Shown: positions 1-12,388, counted from the first letter of the stretch. The stretch: 64,000 bases of DNA from Sphaerolaimus hirsutus (GCA_964036195.1 OZ038451.1:7506529-7570528), one strand, 5' to 3'. Notes: generated by a model not told the origin, from the sequence alone. Numbers and translations are program-made.

Positions 1-375
1 ATCAGTCATACCTTCAAAAATCCGTGCATAATATCAGTGAATTCAGCATCAGTCAAATTATTTCAGATGGGATCGTGAGTTTACACATGAAGTTTTACTT
101 TTTAAAGACTTTTGAGTTCGTTTCCCTCTAGAATTACTCCACTCGAACAAGTCTCCTATTTTAAGTACATTTTAGTCTTATCCACATGTCCGCCAAGGTA
201 TATATTTTACGCACAACCATTCCCAGCTTGAAATTCTGATAAAAATACTTCACAGGGGTCTATTTAAGGAAAACGTTACTGCGGTATTTCTTCTAGAAGG
301 GGGCCCCAATAGAAGTTACAGAATCTATTGTACTGCACTAAAAAATACATAAAAGGTAAAAAATATCGAACGAAA
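1..375. other. No gene seen
   Basis: AT-rich sequence without a convincing ORF, RNA gene or repeat. It ends where the foldback element at 376 begins. Confidence 0.4.
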
Positions 376-1200
376 CCTATGAACACAGCAAAAAAGGGTA
401 TGTGATGCGCCGTGAAGTGTCTTCATGACAACATTTCCAACCCTGTGAAGCGCTGGTTTACACTTCACCTAGCTTCATTGCAACCTAAGTACATGAATTT
501 TTGGCTAAAAATTCAGACAATCCGGTCTCACAACATAATGTTGTCAGTGAAGCATCGTGAAGTCACTTCATGTCGACTCTTCCCGAAGGCACTTCACTGA
601 CCATGTACGAAAAGAAACCCTAAAACTGTTTGAGTTGTTATTACCTCAGTACATATGGGTAAAAACCGTAGGAAAAAATACCCCCGAATATTTCGAAACG
701 TGAACATTAAGGGTTCAAAAGTAGTTACCTCAGTACGGATGGGTAAAAACACTTACTACATTCACTTTTTACTTATTACACAAACCGTATCAAGTGCCTT
801 CACGCTAGGGTTGCTTTTCGTACATGGTCAGTGAAGTGCCTTCGGGAAGAGTCGACATGAAGTGACTTCACAATGCTTCACTGACAACATTATGTTGTGA
901 GACCAGATTGTCTGAATTATTAGCCAAAAATTCATGAACTTGGGTCGCAATGAAGCTAGGTGAAGTGTAAACCAGCGTTTCACAGCATCGGGAAGAGTCG
1001 ATATGAAGTGACTTCACGATGCTTCACTGACAACATTATGTTGCGAGTCAGGAATGGCTGAATTTTTAGCCAAAAAAATCATGAACTTGGGTCGCAATGA
1101 AGCTAGGTGAAGTGTAAACCAGCGCTTCACAGCGTCGGGAAGAGTCGACATGAAGACGCTTCACGGCGCATCACACACCCTTTTTTGCTGTGTTCGTAGG
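376..1200. repeat. Foldback DNA element with long inverted arms
   Basis: The first bases (CCTATGAACACAGC) are the reverse complement of the last (GCTGTGTTCGTAGG) with one mismatch. The arms continue inward with repeated blocks containing TGAAGTGACTTCA, GTCGACTCTTCCCGA and AACATAATGTT. The right arm carries two copies of a block of about 180 bp and the left arm one, so the hairpin is asymmetric. The small ORF at 412-600 is only a reading of the arm. The minisatellite near 45.1-45.8 kb uses the same vocabulary (GTGAAGTGTCTTC, CGCGCATCCACACACCC), which suggests a related family. Confidence 0.85.
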
Positions 1201-2538
1201 CTGTTAGCATTTCTATTATAAAACGGTATTTACTGCTTGCAGGTTTTTTGCATTGTCAAAATTCTAATGGTGTTTTTGTGCAAGTGCAAGCAGAGGAGAC
1301 TGGTAGATACCATTGATATGGATTCCACCAATCAAGAGTCGGTCAATATTTATATGGACGGCATGGAAGAAATTGATTTGTCGCCTATTCAGCCAATAAA
1401 CCACAATGGTGGCGGGCTTCATTCAACGCCAAGTACGTTTTATATCCAGTTAAAAGTTACAAAACATTTTCGATAAACTCGACCGAATTCAAACAAATTG
1501 AAACAAAATCATACCAAATCGAACAAAATTTCAGATCGGGCGCTGCTGCCAATGTTCAGGAGTGAAGGCAGGACCCCGATGTAGAAGTACCTGAATGACA
1601 GCAAAAGAATTGTGCTTGGTCTTTTATATGAGATTTTTGAGTGATTGGCTATTTAAATCGAAAAATAATAAACACTATAGTGCTAGAATATTTTTTATTT
1701 TTTATTTATTTCGTCGGTTGTTTTTGAGGGGGTGGAGGACTATTCGAGTGGGGGAATATTCAAGGGGGGATTATTCGAGCAAATACAGTATACGTATAAT
1801 GAGTTTACTGCATTTTTCATTTTCTGGAAGAAAATTAGAGTATAAAAATTAAGGCCTCCCGAATTAATGGTGCTTACGCCACATTGAGTACACACATGAT
1901 GTTTTTGACAATTGTCTTTTGGACTTTGGAAAAAACCCTTCCCATCACTTAGAAATTTCACTCCCCCCCCCCGTAAACAGAATACCGTATTCGCTTGAAT
2001 AATCTCCCACGGGGTGCATCAAAATGTTCAAGTGTTATATAGGGGGTTATTCAAGGGAGAAATGTTATTTTCACCATTTGTCTTACAGGGGAACTGATTG
2101 AGGAGATACTATTCAAGCAGGTAGAACAAGAAAAGTAGGAACGTGTGTTTTTTGACATTGTTGTTTTTACACGTTTTTTACAGATTTATTTTTGCTTGAA
2201 TAATTTCTCATGGATTGTTCAAGTCCCTTAAAGGGGGTATATTCAAGGGAGAAACCTTTTATTTCCCGTTCTTCTTACAGGGGACTGTTTGGGGGGTAGT
2301 ATTCAAGCAAACAGGGCAACAAAAAGTACAGCGATTTTACTACTCGAAAATGCTTTTGGTAAAAATATTGAGGCTGGATTTTTCACACCGCTAATTATTG
2401 CTCAGTTGTTGATTGTTTTTGAAAACAGGATGTGAGTCAGATGTGTTTATTTATATTTTGAGGAGTAATAAATTGACTTTGTGGGCGTATATTTACTGTT
2501 AAGACATTTTTTTTCCATTAGAAAGCATCTATGAACCG
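1201..2538. other. Polinton left flank with degenerate CTCGAATAAT repeats
   Basis: From about 1243 an acceptor-like TTGCAG precedes an open stretch to about 1432 that could be a host exon, but no domain is recognisable. From about 1730 to 2330 there are three degenerate copies of an inverted-repeat element with G-runs and ends like ATTCGAGCAAATACAGTA, related to the TA-flanked CCGTA family elsewhere in the window. I could not find the Polinton left terminal inverted repeat here. Confidence 0.5.
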
Positions 2539-2573
2539 TATAAAAGGCCCCTTGTAGCTCAGTTTTGTCAGTT
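2539..2573 (+). promoter_or_regulatory. Core promoter: TATA box plus initiator
   Basis: TATAAAAG starts at 2539. The motif TCAGTT at 2568-2573 puts a +1 adenine at 2570, 31 nt downstream of the TATA start, which is the canonical spacing. The first ATG of the downstream gene is at 2607. TCAGT-type initiators are typical of arthropod promoters. That is only a weak hint about the host, because this promoter belongs to a mobile element. Confidence 0.55.
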
Positions 2574-2606
2574 GGAAAGCATCGAACAAGTATTCTCATA
2601 TTTCTC

Positions 2607-5189
2607 ATGGCTAGCCAAAAGAGAGCCCAAGCTGAAAGCAAAAACTCTACTCCCATAGAAACACAAGAAATGGAACAACCGAATTATAAAACCGACTCCG
2701 ATTTTGACGATGACGAGGAATCCAGCCCCACTCAATTAACACGAAGCAAAGCCCGAAAAAACACACCGGTGAAAAAAGAAGTTCCGCCGAAACCCAAACG
2801 AATGAAAGCCACAGTTGTTGACGGTTTGTATTTTGCCATCGTTTGAAACCATCTGTTGATCGTCGTTCGTCTGAAATTATTTACATTTATGTGGTATCTA
2901 CACATTCGTCTTGTATCCTACTTTTGATTTTTAGTCATGCCTAGTTCTATAGGTTTTGACCCAAAAGTAAAAATCTATCGTAAAATACAGTAGTTTTTCT
3001 AAAAAAAATGAAAATTTAACATAATCAAGTTATTTACAATTTTTGAAGCAATCGTATTACAAGAATTTTCGTTTTATTGTTATGGTCTATTTTAAAAAAT
3101 ACTTACTTTTCCGCGTTTTTTATTTTTGGGTCAAACCAAGTAGACACGACGGAAATTTCAAACGAGTGTAGCGTAATTTGGTGATAAGGTAGCGTCACTT
3201 GTGAGTTTTTTGAAAGAGTTTTCGAGCAATGCTCATGCACTTCATGCTGTCGCTATGATGAGGGCTTAGTTCAGCCCTCAGAACTCAGCTCAAATCACTC
3301 AGCTACACTTCATCTCGAGATATTTCCGAACCGATGGGTCAAACAAAGTAGATACGCGTCTGAAAATTCAAACAACTGTAGCATACTGTGGTGGTAAAGT
3401 AACTTCACTTGTGATTTTGGAGAGAGTTTTCGATCAACAGCATGCTACCGTTAGGTAGAAGGTTCAGTGCAGCTCTCAGAACTCAGCATAAATCAGGCAG
3501 CTACACCTCAACTCAATATTTCCGAACCGATTTGAATCAAAATTTTTAACGGACCATTTAGTGATTATCATCTTAATTAGCAATCCTAGCAGAGTAAATT
3601 TTAGCATGATACTTATGCAAATTTATGCTCAAATTTATGCTCAAACAAGTTGCACAATACCAGAGGGATTTTCTACAGGGGTTTTCTCATACAAAAATTT
3701 ATTCTGCTAGAATTGTTATTGGGATGGGAATCACTCAATCAGCGTACGCGCTTCGCTTTAACCGGTGTGTTCGTTTTCTCGGTAAGTGTGCGAAGTGACA
3801 AGCTTTTTGCGAAGTGACAAGCAAGTGTGTGCACCCGTCATGAAGTGTATGCATCCACTCGACAACTGTACGCATCCACTCAGCAAGTGTACGCTCCACT
3901 CAGCAAGTGTGTGCATCCACTCAGCAAGTGTGTGCATCCACTCGGCAAGTGTGTCCATCCACTCAGCAAGTGTGTGCATCTGCTTAGTAAGTGTGTGTAT
4001 CCACTTGTGTGTGCATCCACTCAGCAGCAAGTGTGTGCATCCACTCAGCAGCAAGTGTGTGCATCCACTCAGCAAGTGTTTGCGCCCACTCAGCAAGTGT
4101 GTGCACTCACTCTGAAAGTGTGTGCATCTGCTCAGCAAGTGTGTGCATCCACTCAGCAAACGTGTACATCTGCTCAGCAAATGTGTACATCTGCTCAGCA
4201 AATGTGTACATCTGCTCAACAAATGTGGCCATCTCCTCGGCAAGTGTGTGCATCTACTCGCAAAGTGTGTGTGTCTGCTCAAAAAGTATGTGCATCAGCT
4301 CAGCAAGTGTGTGCATCCACTCAGCAAACGTTTACATCTGCTCAGGAAATGTGTACATCTGCTCAGCAAATGTGTACATCTGCTCAGCAAATGTGTGCAT
4401 CTCCTCAGCAAGTGTGTGCATCTGCTCGCAAAGTGTGTGTGTCTGCTCGAAAAGTATGTGCATCTACTCGCAAAATGTGTCGATCTGCTCGCAATATGTG
4501 TACATCTGCTGTTCTTAATCGAACTTGTTGTTTTCTCCACCAGAAGGCACGACACTTGAAGGTAGCCCTATTATGGCTGATATTGAGCAAAGCAAAATGG
4601 TCACTGGAAAGGAAAGTATGATGGAAGAAATTTATCAGCAAGAATTTGAGCAAAAGCAAGTAAAACAGAGAGATGAAATTACTAATAACCAGATTGCTTC
4701 AAAACTGATTTGGTTATCAAAAAAGTCGCAATCTGAAGGCTTCCGTATTGTTTTCAAGGACTTTTTACCTTATTTACAGGTAAAAAGTGCTCATTAAATT
4801 CAGCAATTAGAAATTCTTCTAAAATATGAAAACTTTTAAAATAAAAAAACCAGATTGGAAGTTTTGAATACGATCGAATTACGACGACTGTTCGACCGTG
4901 TCGCTCAACTCCATGGGGCAGTGCAAACACCCAGTTCAAATCAGTAGCAGAGGTAAAATACTTTACCCTAATAACACATTTAGAACATCAGTGATAAGAA
5001 TAACCTTTACAGATACCCCTTGGAGATAGTCACCTGTTTGATCTGTTTAAAGGGAAATTTCAAACCCAATTTACAACAGCGCTTATTGAGGCTGAGGAAA
5101 AGAAAAAAGAATATGAAAATAAGTTAATTACACAACAACAGCGTTATCAACAATCTCGTTATGGATACAAAGCAAACTCATTTATATGA
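2607..5189 (+). CDS. Polinton-encoded protein of unknown function, four exons
   Basis: Exons are 2607-2823, 4544-4779, 4854-4952 and 5013-5189. Phases agree at each junction and the product is 242 aa. I chose ATG 2607 (MASQKR...) because it follows the TATA/initiator pair. The N-terminal third is acidic then lysine-rich (DSDFDDDEESS, then KPKRMK), suggesting a nuclear or DNA-associated protein. The middle is charged and helical, and the C-terminus is coiled-coil-like (EAEEKKKEYENKLITQQQ). I do not recognise a family. It lies upstream of polymerase B on the same strand, 305 nt away, so it is probably an early gene of the element. Its first intron (1.7 kb) is unusually long for a Polinton and is filled by tandem repeats. 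Exon 1 is the least certain part. Confidence 0.6.
3130..3540. repeat. Two tandem copies of a ~210-bp repeat in intron 1
   Basis: Two diverged direct copies begin near GGGTCAAAC(C/A)AAGTAGA(C/T)ACG and end near GATATTTCCGAACCGAT / AATATTTCCGAACCGAT. Shared blocks include AGAGTTTTCGA and CTCAGAACTCAGC. They enlarge the first intron of the gene starting at 2607. Confidence 0.7.
3786..4520 (+). repeat. 21-bp minisatellite (GTGTGTGCATCCACTCAGCAA type)
   Basis: About 33 imperfect copies of a 21-bp unit rich in TGTGCATC and CTCAGCAA. Because 21 is a multiple of three and most units lack stops, several frames on both strands stay open for 100-264 codons. Those ORFs are artefacts of the period. The array lies entirely inside intron 1 and ends about 20 bp before the exon 2 acceptor at 4543. 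Confidence 0.9.
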
Positions 5190-5351
5190 TTTTTGTTATA
5201 ATCACCACCCGAAAAATAGTTATTTTTTATTTTTTTTATTTATTTTTATGAACTGTATTTAAATTAATTTGAGTGCTTCACAACAATGTGATGTGTATTT
5301 AAATTATTATTGTATATTTTTGATTATGGTTTATTTATGTGATTCCATGAA

Positions 5352-5357
5352 AATAAA
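5352..5357 (+). terminator. Poly(A) signal AATAAA
   Basis: An AATAAA hexamer 163 nt after the stop codon at 5189 and upstream of polymerase B. It is the first good candidate for 3' end formation of the first Polinton gene. Confidence 0.4.
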
Positions 5358-5494
5358 TTCCTTAACTGTATGAATATTGATTGTGTTGAACAAATGGGTT
5401 CTATGAAGCCTAAATAGTCTTAAAACGACTATTGTATTTCACACAAAAATCTTCTATGTATATTATGTAATTACCTTTTTATAGCTTTGAAGCA

Positions 5495-8400
5495 ATGGTT
5501 ACTTATCTCTGTGAATTATGTGGAGAAAAATGTCATGTGCTAAATATGATTTTCAGACACATGGAAAAAAATCATGATACTAAAAAAAGTAATGTTGTCT
5601 GTGACAAATCAGATCCATTAATTTTCAAGTATAAACCGGTTGGTTTTCATTTATAATACAGTCATCAAACCTTTTTTATTTCAAGTTTTGTGCAGTCAAA
5701 TCTACCGACACCCGGAAGTGTTTCATACTTGAATTTTACCCATCGTTTATTTCTGCAGAAGCCAATAGAGCAGAAAGAAAACAAAAATAATAAAAATGAT
5801 ACAATAGTCATATTGGAGGAACTTTTGGTGCGAACAAATGTAATTGAGCGAATGGTTTGATTTATTTATCCATTTTTTCATTTTCCCACCAGTTTTTTTC
5901 AGTTGAATTCTTTTAATTCAAGTATTTTTCCTAGGTCGAGGATATTATGGAGACTCAGAAACAACTCTGTGCTAAACTATTTGAGGGGGTATCCTCAAGC
6001 GATGTGGAAGGGTCAAGTACTGGAAATCTTTTGCCTAGAAAGCACGTTTCGCCGTCAAAAAAAGCTAAAAGACAAGAAAGTGAAATAAATGAAGATCACA
6101 GTGACATTGACAGTAAGTCTTCTAAAATCTCTTACAACATTAACAATATTATTGGGTATGGGTTACCCCCACCACTTTTGGCTGAAAGAATTCTTAAACA
6201 GGAAATAAGTAAAACATCATATGAAGGTGAAAATGCATTTTTAAAACAATTGTATGAAACTGAATATAAACCCAAGCTTTTAATATATCGAAAGGGTACG
6301 AGAATTGAATACAGATTTCCCATTTTCTTACGCAGCGAGCTAAGAATGCTTCTTATCAGTGAAATGCAACAATTTCTCCAAGCATATCCAAAAATCTATC
6401 GAATTAAAGTACAACTAAGTTTCATTATTTTTGAAATTGATCAGCCTGAAAATCATAGGTACTTTAGACCTAGTTACAATACACAAATCAGCGACAGTAT
6501 TTATAATGAGGATTTCTACTCTAAATTTAGTCAGGATATAAAGCCTTTATTAAATGGGGAGGTTGAGACATATTGTAGCTATGTTAATGATATGTTTAGT
6601 TCTGGAATGTCTTACAAAAGTGTACCCTTTGCAATAAGTTATATTGGATTTATTTTATGATTTTATATATTATTGTTTTCAGCTGCTACTATATTTGGTG
6701 GTGTGAAATCTTTCATGCGTTCTATACATCGAATGAAATTGAATCAAGAACTCCAATTGGAAATGACGACTTTGCTTGCCCTATGTTTTGCAGTGAATAA
6801 ATAAATAAATAAAAAAAGCCTTAATGATATGTATCAAAGAGCCCCCGAAAAAAAATTTTCTAAAAAATTTCTCAAATGGTGTGCAAAAAAATTCAGCTGT
6901 GCACTAAAGGTCTATGACGGAGGTTTCATAGAAAAAATATACTATGAGTCTCCTCCAGACCAATTAGCTAACCCATATGTTTTTCTTCTTTTTCTAAGAC
7001 GAAAAGTCGAATGTCAGCTTATTCAAAATTTTCAAAACTTTCGATCGGTATATCAATGTAACAAATGTTACCAAATATTAACTACACAAAACTCTTATTA
7101 TAAACATAATAGCCTTTTCTGTCCACTTTCAAAAGCAAAACAAAATAAAATGAAAAGAAACCAAAAAATTGTAGAAAGTTGTGAAAATGGACAGAAAAGG
7201 GTCATCACATTAGAATTTGCTGAAGGGCGATGGAAAATGAAACCCACATTAATTGATCGTCTGACTGATTTTCTAGGCAAAGAACTTCCTGAAATAAAAG
7301 ATGAAAACATTAATATAAAAACTCTACCAGCATATCTTCGTGCTATTTTAAACTTGGATTTTTTTTGTACTTTTGATATTGAATCTACTTCTCCTTCAAC
7401 AAATCTTCTGCCTGATACAAAAAATTTATATTTTTTAGGAAGGCATATACCGCTCATTATAACAATTGCTAATGCTTCAACGTTAGAAGTTACTGGGTTT
7501 TTCATTCGCTCCCATTCTGAAGTAAAAACAGTACTTAAAGATTTTGTCTTATTTTGTTTAGAAATTGGTGAGCAGTTTAAGATTCAAAAAACACGTGCAT
7601 TGATACCAATAATTTCATTAATTGAGAAACGGATCTCCACAACCCGTAACGGATATGAAAAACAAAGGATAGTCAAACTGAAAAAGTTATTGCAAGAGCA
7701 TATTGATGTAATGCCAGTTTTTGGGTTTAATAGTGGTCGATATGATTTGAAAATACTGTGTAATGCGGGGTTGATTGAAATGTTGTATGAACATGATCTC
7801 AATTCGGATGGTAAAAACGTAATGCCTACAACAATAAAAAAAATGGAACGGTATTTAATTCTACGCAGTTGTAATTTGCTTTTTACAGACTGTTTAAATT
7901 TTGAAGCAGGTGCAGCAAAACTGTCTGACCTACTTCAGCAAACATTTCCAAATGACCCTAGTCTACATAAACTGCATCTGCCATATAGTGTGTTAAAAAA
8001 GGGTTATGATTGTTTTACATACAAAATCCCCACTTTTGAAGATTTTGAAGATGATATGACATATTGTAATTCTTTAGATTTAGAATTTAGTACCAAAAAT
8101 GTATACAAAATGACTACTAATGAAGCTTTGAAGCATTTGAAGCTAAAGAACCCTCCACAAACAGGAAAAGAGAAATATTTACATATTAAAGCCTATTGGG
8201 ATTACAAAGGGTTTCAAAATTTTGGTTAGTTTTTGAGTTATTTTTCCTGGGTTACTCATTTACAAAAAGTTCCACACATTTTTTAGGCGATATTCTTTGG
8301 GATTACTGCATCGCCGATGTCAGACCACTCATCAAATTCCTCCAAAAAAGAATAATTTCATACTACATTATTGGACGCCAATATCTACATGGTTTTGTCA

Positions 8401-10647
8401 GCATTAGTTCATTTGCATTCTATTTGAGTTTCAAACAAGTCCAACAGAACCCGGCAGAGCTATTTTACATTCCCGGCGAACCACTTTACACTAAAATCCA
8501 AGATGCTATATGTGGAGGAATGGTTCTAGTTGTTTGTAAACACGTTGAATTAGGTGTTACTAAAATTCGTGAATACCAATATGGTAAAGATGCCAAAATC
8601 GCTAAATCGATCTATGCGTTTGATGCAAATAGTCAGTATCCTAGTATGATGGTGAGTATATCTTTTATTTTCCAAGAATATTTCTAGTGACACTCAAAAA
8701 AAGTTTTATTTTGAAATCAGGTACAGGAAATGATGGTGGGACCTCCGTTATTCCGCTGTGCAGCAGTAAGTTCTTTTATATTTTCGCATATGTTTTCTCT
8801 AAATCTAAGCCCGTTTTTTTCAGGATAATTTTAAAGCTGACTTTATTCACCGACATAAAATTTTCCCGTTACGATTTGCTGAATACATAAAAGTAAAAGA
8901 AAATGCTATATTTATGAATACGTTGGCTAACAAAGGAGAAATAAGAATTTTCATGGAAGAAACTAATGAAATATACTCCTTAGACGGATATGGCATAAAA
9001 TGGGAAAATGGGATTCAGACCCCAATTGTCGTTGAATTTATGGAGGTAAACTCTTTCTGTTTCCAAGCATTGTCGTTTTAATGAATCTACCCTTAAACTT
9101 GCAGTGTATGGGATCGCATGGGTTTTGCTATACAAAATACTGTTTAAACCAAAAACATTGGCACGAAAAAGATAAAAAATTTATCAATGGTTTAACTATG
9201 GAGGAAAATAGAGCTAACACTCTGATTCGAATTGAAAACTTAACAAAAATTTATGGCACTAATTTTAAATACATATGGGGCTGTGAATGGTTTTACTTAG
9301 AGAGAAATGACGATCTAGCACGCAGTATTGTAAAGTATTTTACTATTGGCCCACCATTTGACCCTGAAAAGATATATACAGAAAAAGAAATTATTGCAGA
9401 AATCCTAGAAGGCAACATAGATGGTTTTATTGTGACCTCAGCATCTGTTCGCTCAAAATCAAGAGAAAAGTTTGCTGATTACCCACCAATAGTAAAAAAA
9501 GCAGAAATCACTTATGATATGTTAAGTCCAATAATGCAAAGTTATGTGCAAAAATACAATTTAATGAGTGGAAGCAAAAAACACACTGTCAATGTCGCTG
9601 GGTTTCATGTTGAGTCAAGGCTGTTTACAAGTGAGGAAATGAGAGAATTAGCAACCAAATATGACACGAAATTCTACAATATAAGTGAAATCTATCAATT
9701 TAACATGAGTGCCGTCTTAAAACCAATTATGGAACAGTTATACCATAAGAGACAAGAAGCAAAGGTTACTAAAAGTATTTCTTCTTAATGCATTTTTCCC
9801 TTTCTATCTATTGTTTTAATTATTGCAGGCTAGCGGACAGCCGAGTTTGAGCCTGACTTGTAAAACACTTATGAACAGTATTTTTGGCAAAAGTCTACAG
9901 AAGAAAAGCTCGTACAAAAATGTTCAATTTATTAACCTATCGGTCAACGACAGTTCTAAGAACCTTACAAAAATTCTATGTAGTCCTCATTTTATAGAGG
10001 AAAAACAAATCAGTACTAATATTATTGAAATATCGATGCGGAAACCAAAAGTTGTTTTTGACTTGCCGATTTCACTAGCTTACTTTATTCTACTACACTC
10101 TAAAAGACAAACACAAAATTTTGCTCATGAATTTATTGGATCATACATCAATAAAAGAAATTACCAAGTACTAATGTCGGATACGGATTCTATCGTTGTT
10201 TGTTTTGCCGAATCAACAATGGATGAATGCGTACCTCAAGATTTAATAGAAAACTATTCACGAGATAAAAGGAAATTGTTCCATGACTTTCTATCAGGAT
10301 GGAAAGTTGAAATTGAAGTGTCCGGGCACGGAGCTTTTTGCGCTCCCACGGAAAAAATTTATGGTGTTTACCGACGAAGCAGTGGTGGAGAGTACTATCG
10401 CTCAAAGTTTGCAACAAAGGGAATTTCAATGACAAATGTGAATAATTATAGTTTATTTGATTATGAGACTTTGAAAGCAATCACTTTCGGTACTATAGAA
10501 CCACCTCTCACAAAATCAACAACATTTCGAAATATCAATGCTGGTATTGTTACTACTGAAGTGAGTAAAAGAGCAATGACATCACTTTCATTCAAACGAT
10601 ATTTACTTGAAGATGGGTTTAATACTGTACCGTTCCCTTCTCTTTAA
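5495..10647 (+). CDS. polB: Polinton protein-primed DNA polymerase B (nine exons, one in-frame stop)
   Basis: Exons: 5495-5638, 5759-5827, 5935-6619, 6683-8224, 8287-8651, 8721-8765, 8824-9045, 9105-9764 and 9829-10647. All junction phases agree, giving about 1,516 codons, longer than most Polinton polymerases. The N-terminus has a C2H2-like zinc finger (CELCGEKC...HMEKNH), and a second Cys/His cluster lies near 7050-7120. Exonuclease motifs are FDIES (~7375), FNSGRYD (~7725) and YCIADV (~8309). Polymerase motif A is DANSQYPS (8622-8645), motif B KTLMNSIFG (~9862) and motif C SDTDS (~10177-10191). All catalytic carboxylates are present. The insertion between motifs A and B fits protein-primed polymerases that replicate linear element DNA. 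A single TAA at 6802-6804 sits in an AAAT microsatellite, with the frame conserved on both sides, so this copy is probably a recent pseudogene. It ends 2 nt from the convergent minus-strand gene. Confidence 0.9.
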
Positions 10648-10649
10648 GT

Positions 10650-11576
10650 CTAAAGTGTTTGCTGATGTTTCTTATAAAATTTTCGAACATTAGCATTTGG
10701 AATATTCTTTACACTATTTATATTCATATTATGAACAGACAATAAATTTAAAAATGGCATTAATCCATCGACTTCACTCAAGTTTGTCTGTTTTTTCCTC
10801 TTTAGTTCAAAAATCACCGAAAGTACTTTTTCTAAATTCCCTCTTTTCCCGAAAATATCAAAATTTTGGGCTGATGAAAGCTTAAACCCTTGTCCGTAGA
10901 CATTTTTAAGAATACTCAGTATTTTTTCTGCTGCCTCTTGAACTTTGAAATTGTTAGTATACTGGGCAAAAATAGATTCTAAGTCTTCCACTTTTGGTTC
11001 AGTGTCTTCTTTGACTTCTGAGGGGGGTCTTGTCTCTTTACCGTCCATTTCATTTGCTTGCGGGCTTTGAAACTCAGCTAATGTCGTTTTATCATTTGGA
11101 GTGTCTGCTGTACTTCCTCCTTCGTCAGGTTTATCTGCATATATACATAATTTGAAACCTTGTTAAATCAGTGCCCTGTAGTGCGGTGTTAGTCATTTAT
11201 GTTAAAACGGGCCGGGTATTGAAGGTGTTGTTCAAAACAGGTAATATATACTTTCTTTGCATTAAAACAAAGTGAGACATGTATACAATTGGATAGGGCA
11301 TGTAACTTGGAGGGCTCTTACAAATACTGTACAAATATTAACAATACATATTAAATAACAATACATATTAAATATCAACACACATTAAACATCAATATAA
11401 AAAGCATAAAACAGTGAAAAGGCACAATTTTTTTGCTAACCCTCAAGCTGTTCTTTGTCTACTTGACCATTATCTGCATTTTCTTCGAAAATTTTCAACC
11501 GATCTAGCATTCTTCTATACTCATTCACATTTATTAAAACCATTCCTTCCACTTCATATTTTGTTTTATCAGGCAT
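10650..11576 (-). CDS. Polinton protein of unknown function, two exons
   Basis: Exons 11576-11441 and 11134-10650 join with matching phase (…QLE|DKPDEGG…) to give about 206 aa. The start ATG overlaps the ATPase stop codon (11574-11576 versus TGA 11569-11571), as in compact viral gene orders. The N-terminus is polar, the middle acidic (KEDTEPKVEDLES), and the C-terminal half helical and basic (KRGNLEKVLSVIFELKRKKQ). No enzyme motif is visible. It is the last gene of the minus-strand cluster and meets polymerase B tail to tail. A role in packaging or as a structural accessory is only a guess from position. Confidence 0.65.
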
Positions 11577-12375
11577 AGTTAGGTTTAATAGTAAAAAAAA
11601 TTGGTGGTTCCTCCTTTAACGTTGAAGCAATAGCTGCACGAACTTTAAATTTCAAGTCCGATCGAGTATTTATCGAAATAACAATGTATCTATAATGAAA
11701 TTTTGAAAAAGCAACTTGTGCAATACTATGAAGGACTCCGCCTAATCCACTGAAATATCGCTTTTGAATTTCAGTTAATATACTAGTGCCTAATGTGGTG
11801 GTTGATAGAAACAAATAATTAGAATTATCAAAAATAGGGGTCAGAGAATTTCGTACGGATGCATTTCCACTAGAACTTTGTAACGTTAAAAAACATGAAA
11901 GTGACTCATGATGACTAATGCGCTCAAAAAGATCTCGTATTGAGACATTCACGCTGTTCGAAGACCTAATAAGTGACGCCATATCTTCGATCAAACATAA
12001 AATATCGTCTGATGTTTTACGGGTTACTGCCCATGCATAATCACTCAATTTCCAGTCTGGATCATATCCTAAATGCTTCTCAAAATGTTGCACGAAGTTT
12101 GCCGTCTCTTTGTGATAGGTTTCAATTGTTTCTTCATCTTGTGAAAATAAAATAACCCCAAGTAAGCTCCTTCCAGGACGAATTTGCTTCCAATTTTTTA
12201 TAAAATCGATAATAGATGTTGTTTTTCCACTGCTACTTGATCCGAGGAAAACAGCAGTAAAATACTTTTTACCATCATTATATAGGCTCATATTTTTTTG
12301 GTAAATAGAAATGCTTTTTGAAGATTTATCTTGTTCATCAAAAAAAACTTTCATTTTATTTAGCTGTTTCTCCAT
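11569..12375 (-). CDS. Polinton genome-packaging ATPase (FtsK-HerA / A32-like)
   Basis: 268 aa from ATG 12375 (MEKQLNKM); the longer upstream reading starts at a non-ATG codon. Walker A is GSSSSGKTTS near residue 45. A Walker B-like hydrophobic strand ending in acidic residues (ILCLIEDM) lies near residue 125, and a conserved polar block (SSGNASVRNSL) near residue 175. Length and motif order match the A32-like ATPases that pump DNA into capsids of Polintons and related viruses. No stop or frameshift interrupts it. It starts 14 nt after the protease stop, suggesting a polycistronic or closely packed late cluster. Confidence 0.85.
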   Translation of the reverse strand: MEKQLNKMKVFFDEQDKSSKSISIYQKNMSLYNDGKKYFTAVFLGSSSSGKTTSIIDFIKNWKQIRPGRSLLGVILFSQDEETIETYHKETANFVQHFEKHLGYDPDWKLSDYAWAVTRKTSDDILCLIEDMASLIRSSNSVNVSIRDLFERISHHESLSCFLTLQSSSGNASVRNSLTPIFDNSNYLFLSTTTLGTSILTEIQKRYFSGLGGVLHSIAQVAFSKFHYRYIVISINTRSDLKFKVRAAIASTLKEEPPIFFTIKPNYA

Positions 12376-12388
12376 TGCAATAATAATT

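Noticed and set aside
3786-4520. Possible CRISPR array
   Set aside because: The units are contiguous with no unique spacers, and the context is eukaryotic.
3827-4621. 264-codon ORF of VCASTQQ repeats
   Set aside because: A 21-bp minisatellite inside an intron; multiple frames are open on both strands.
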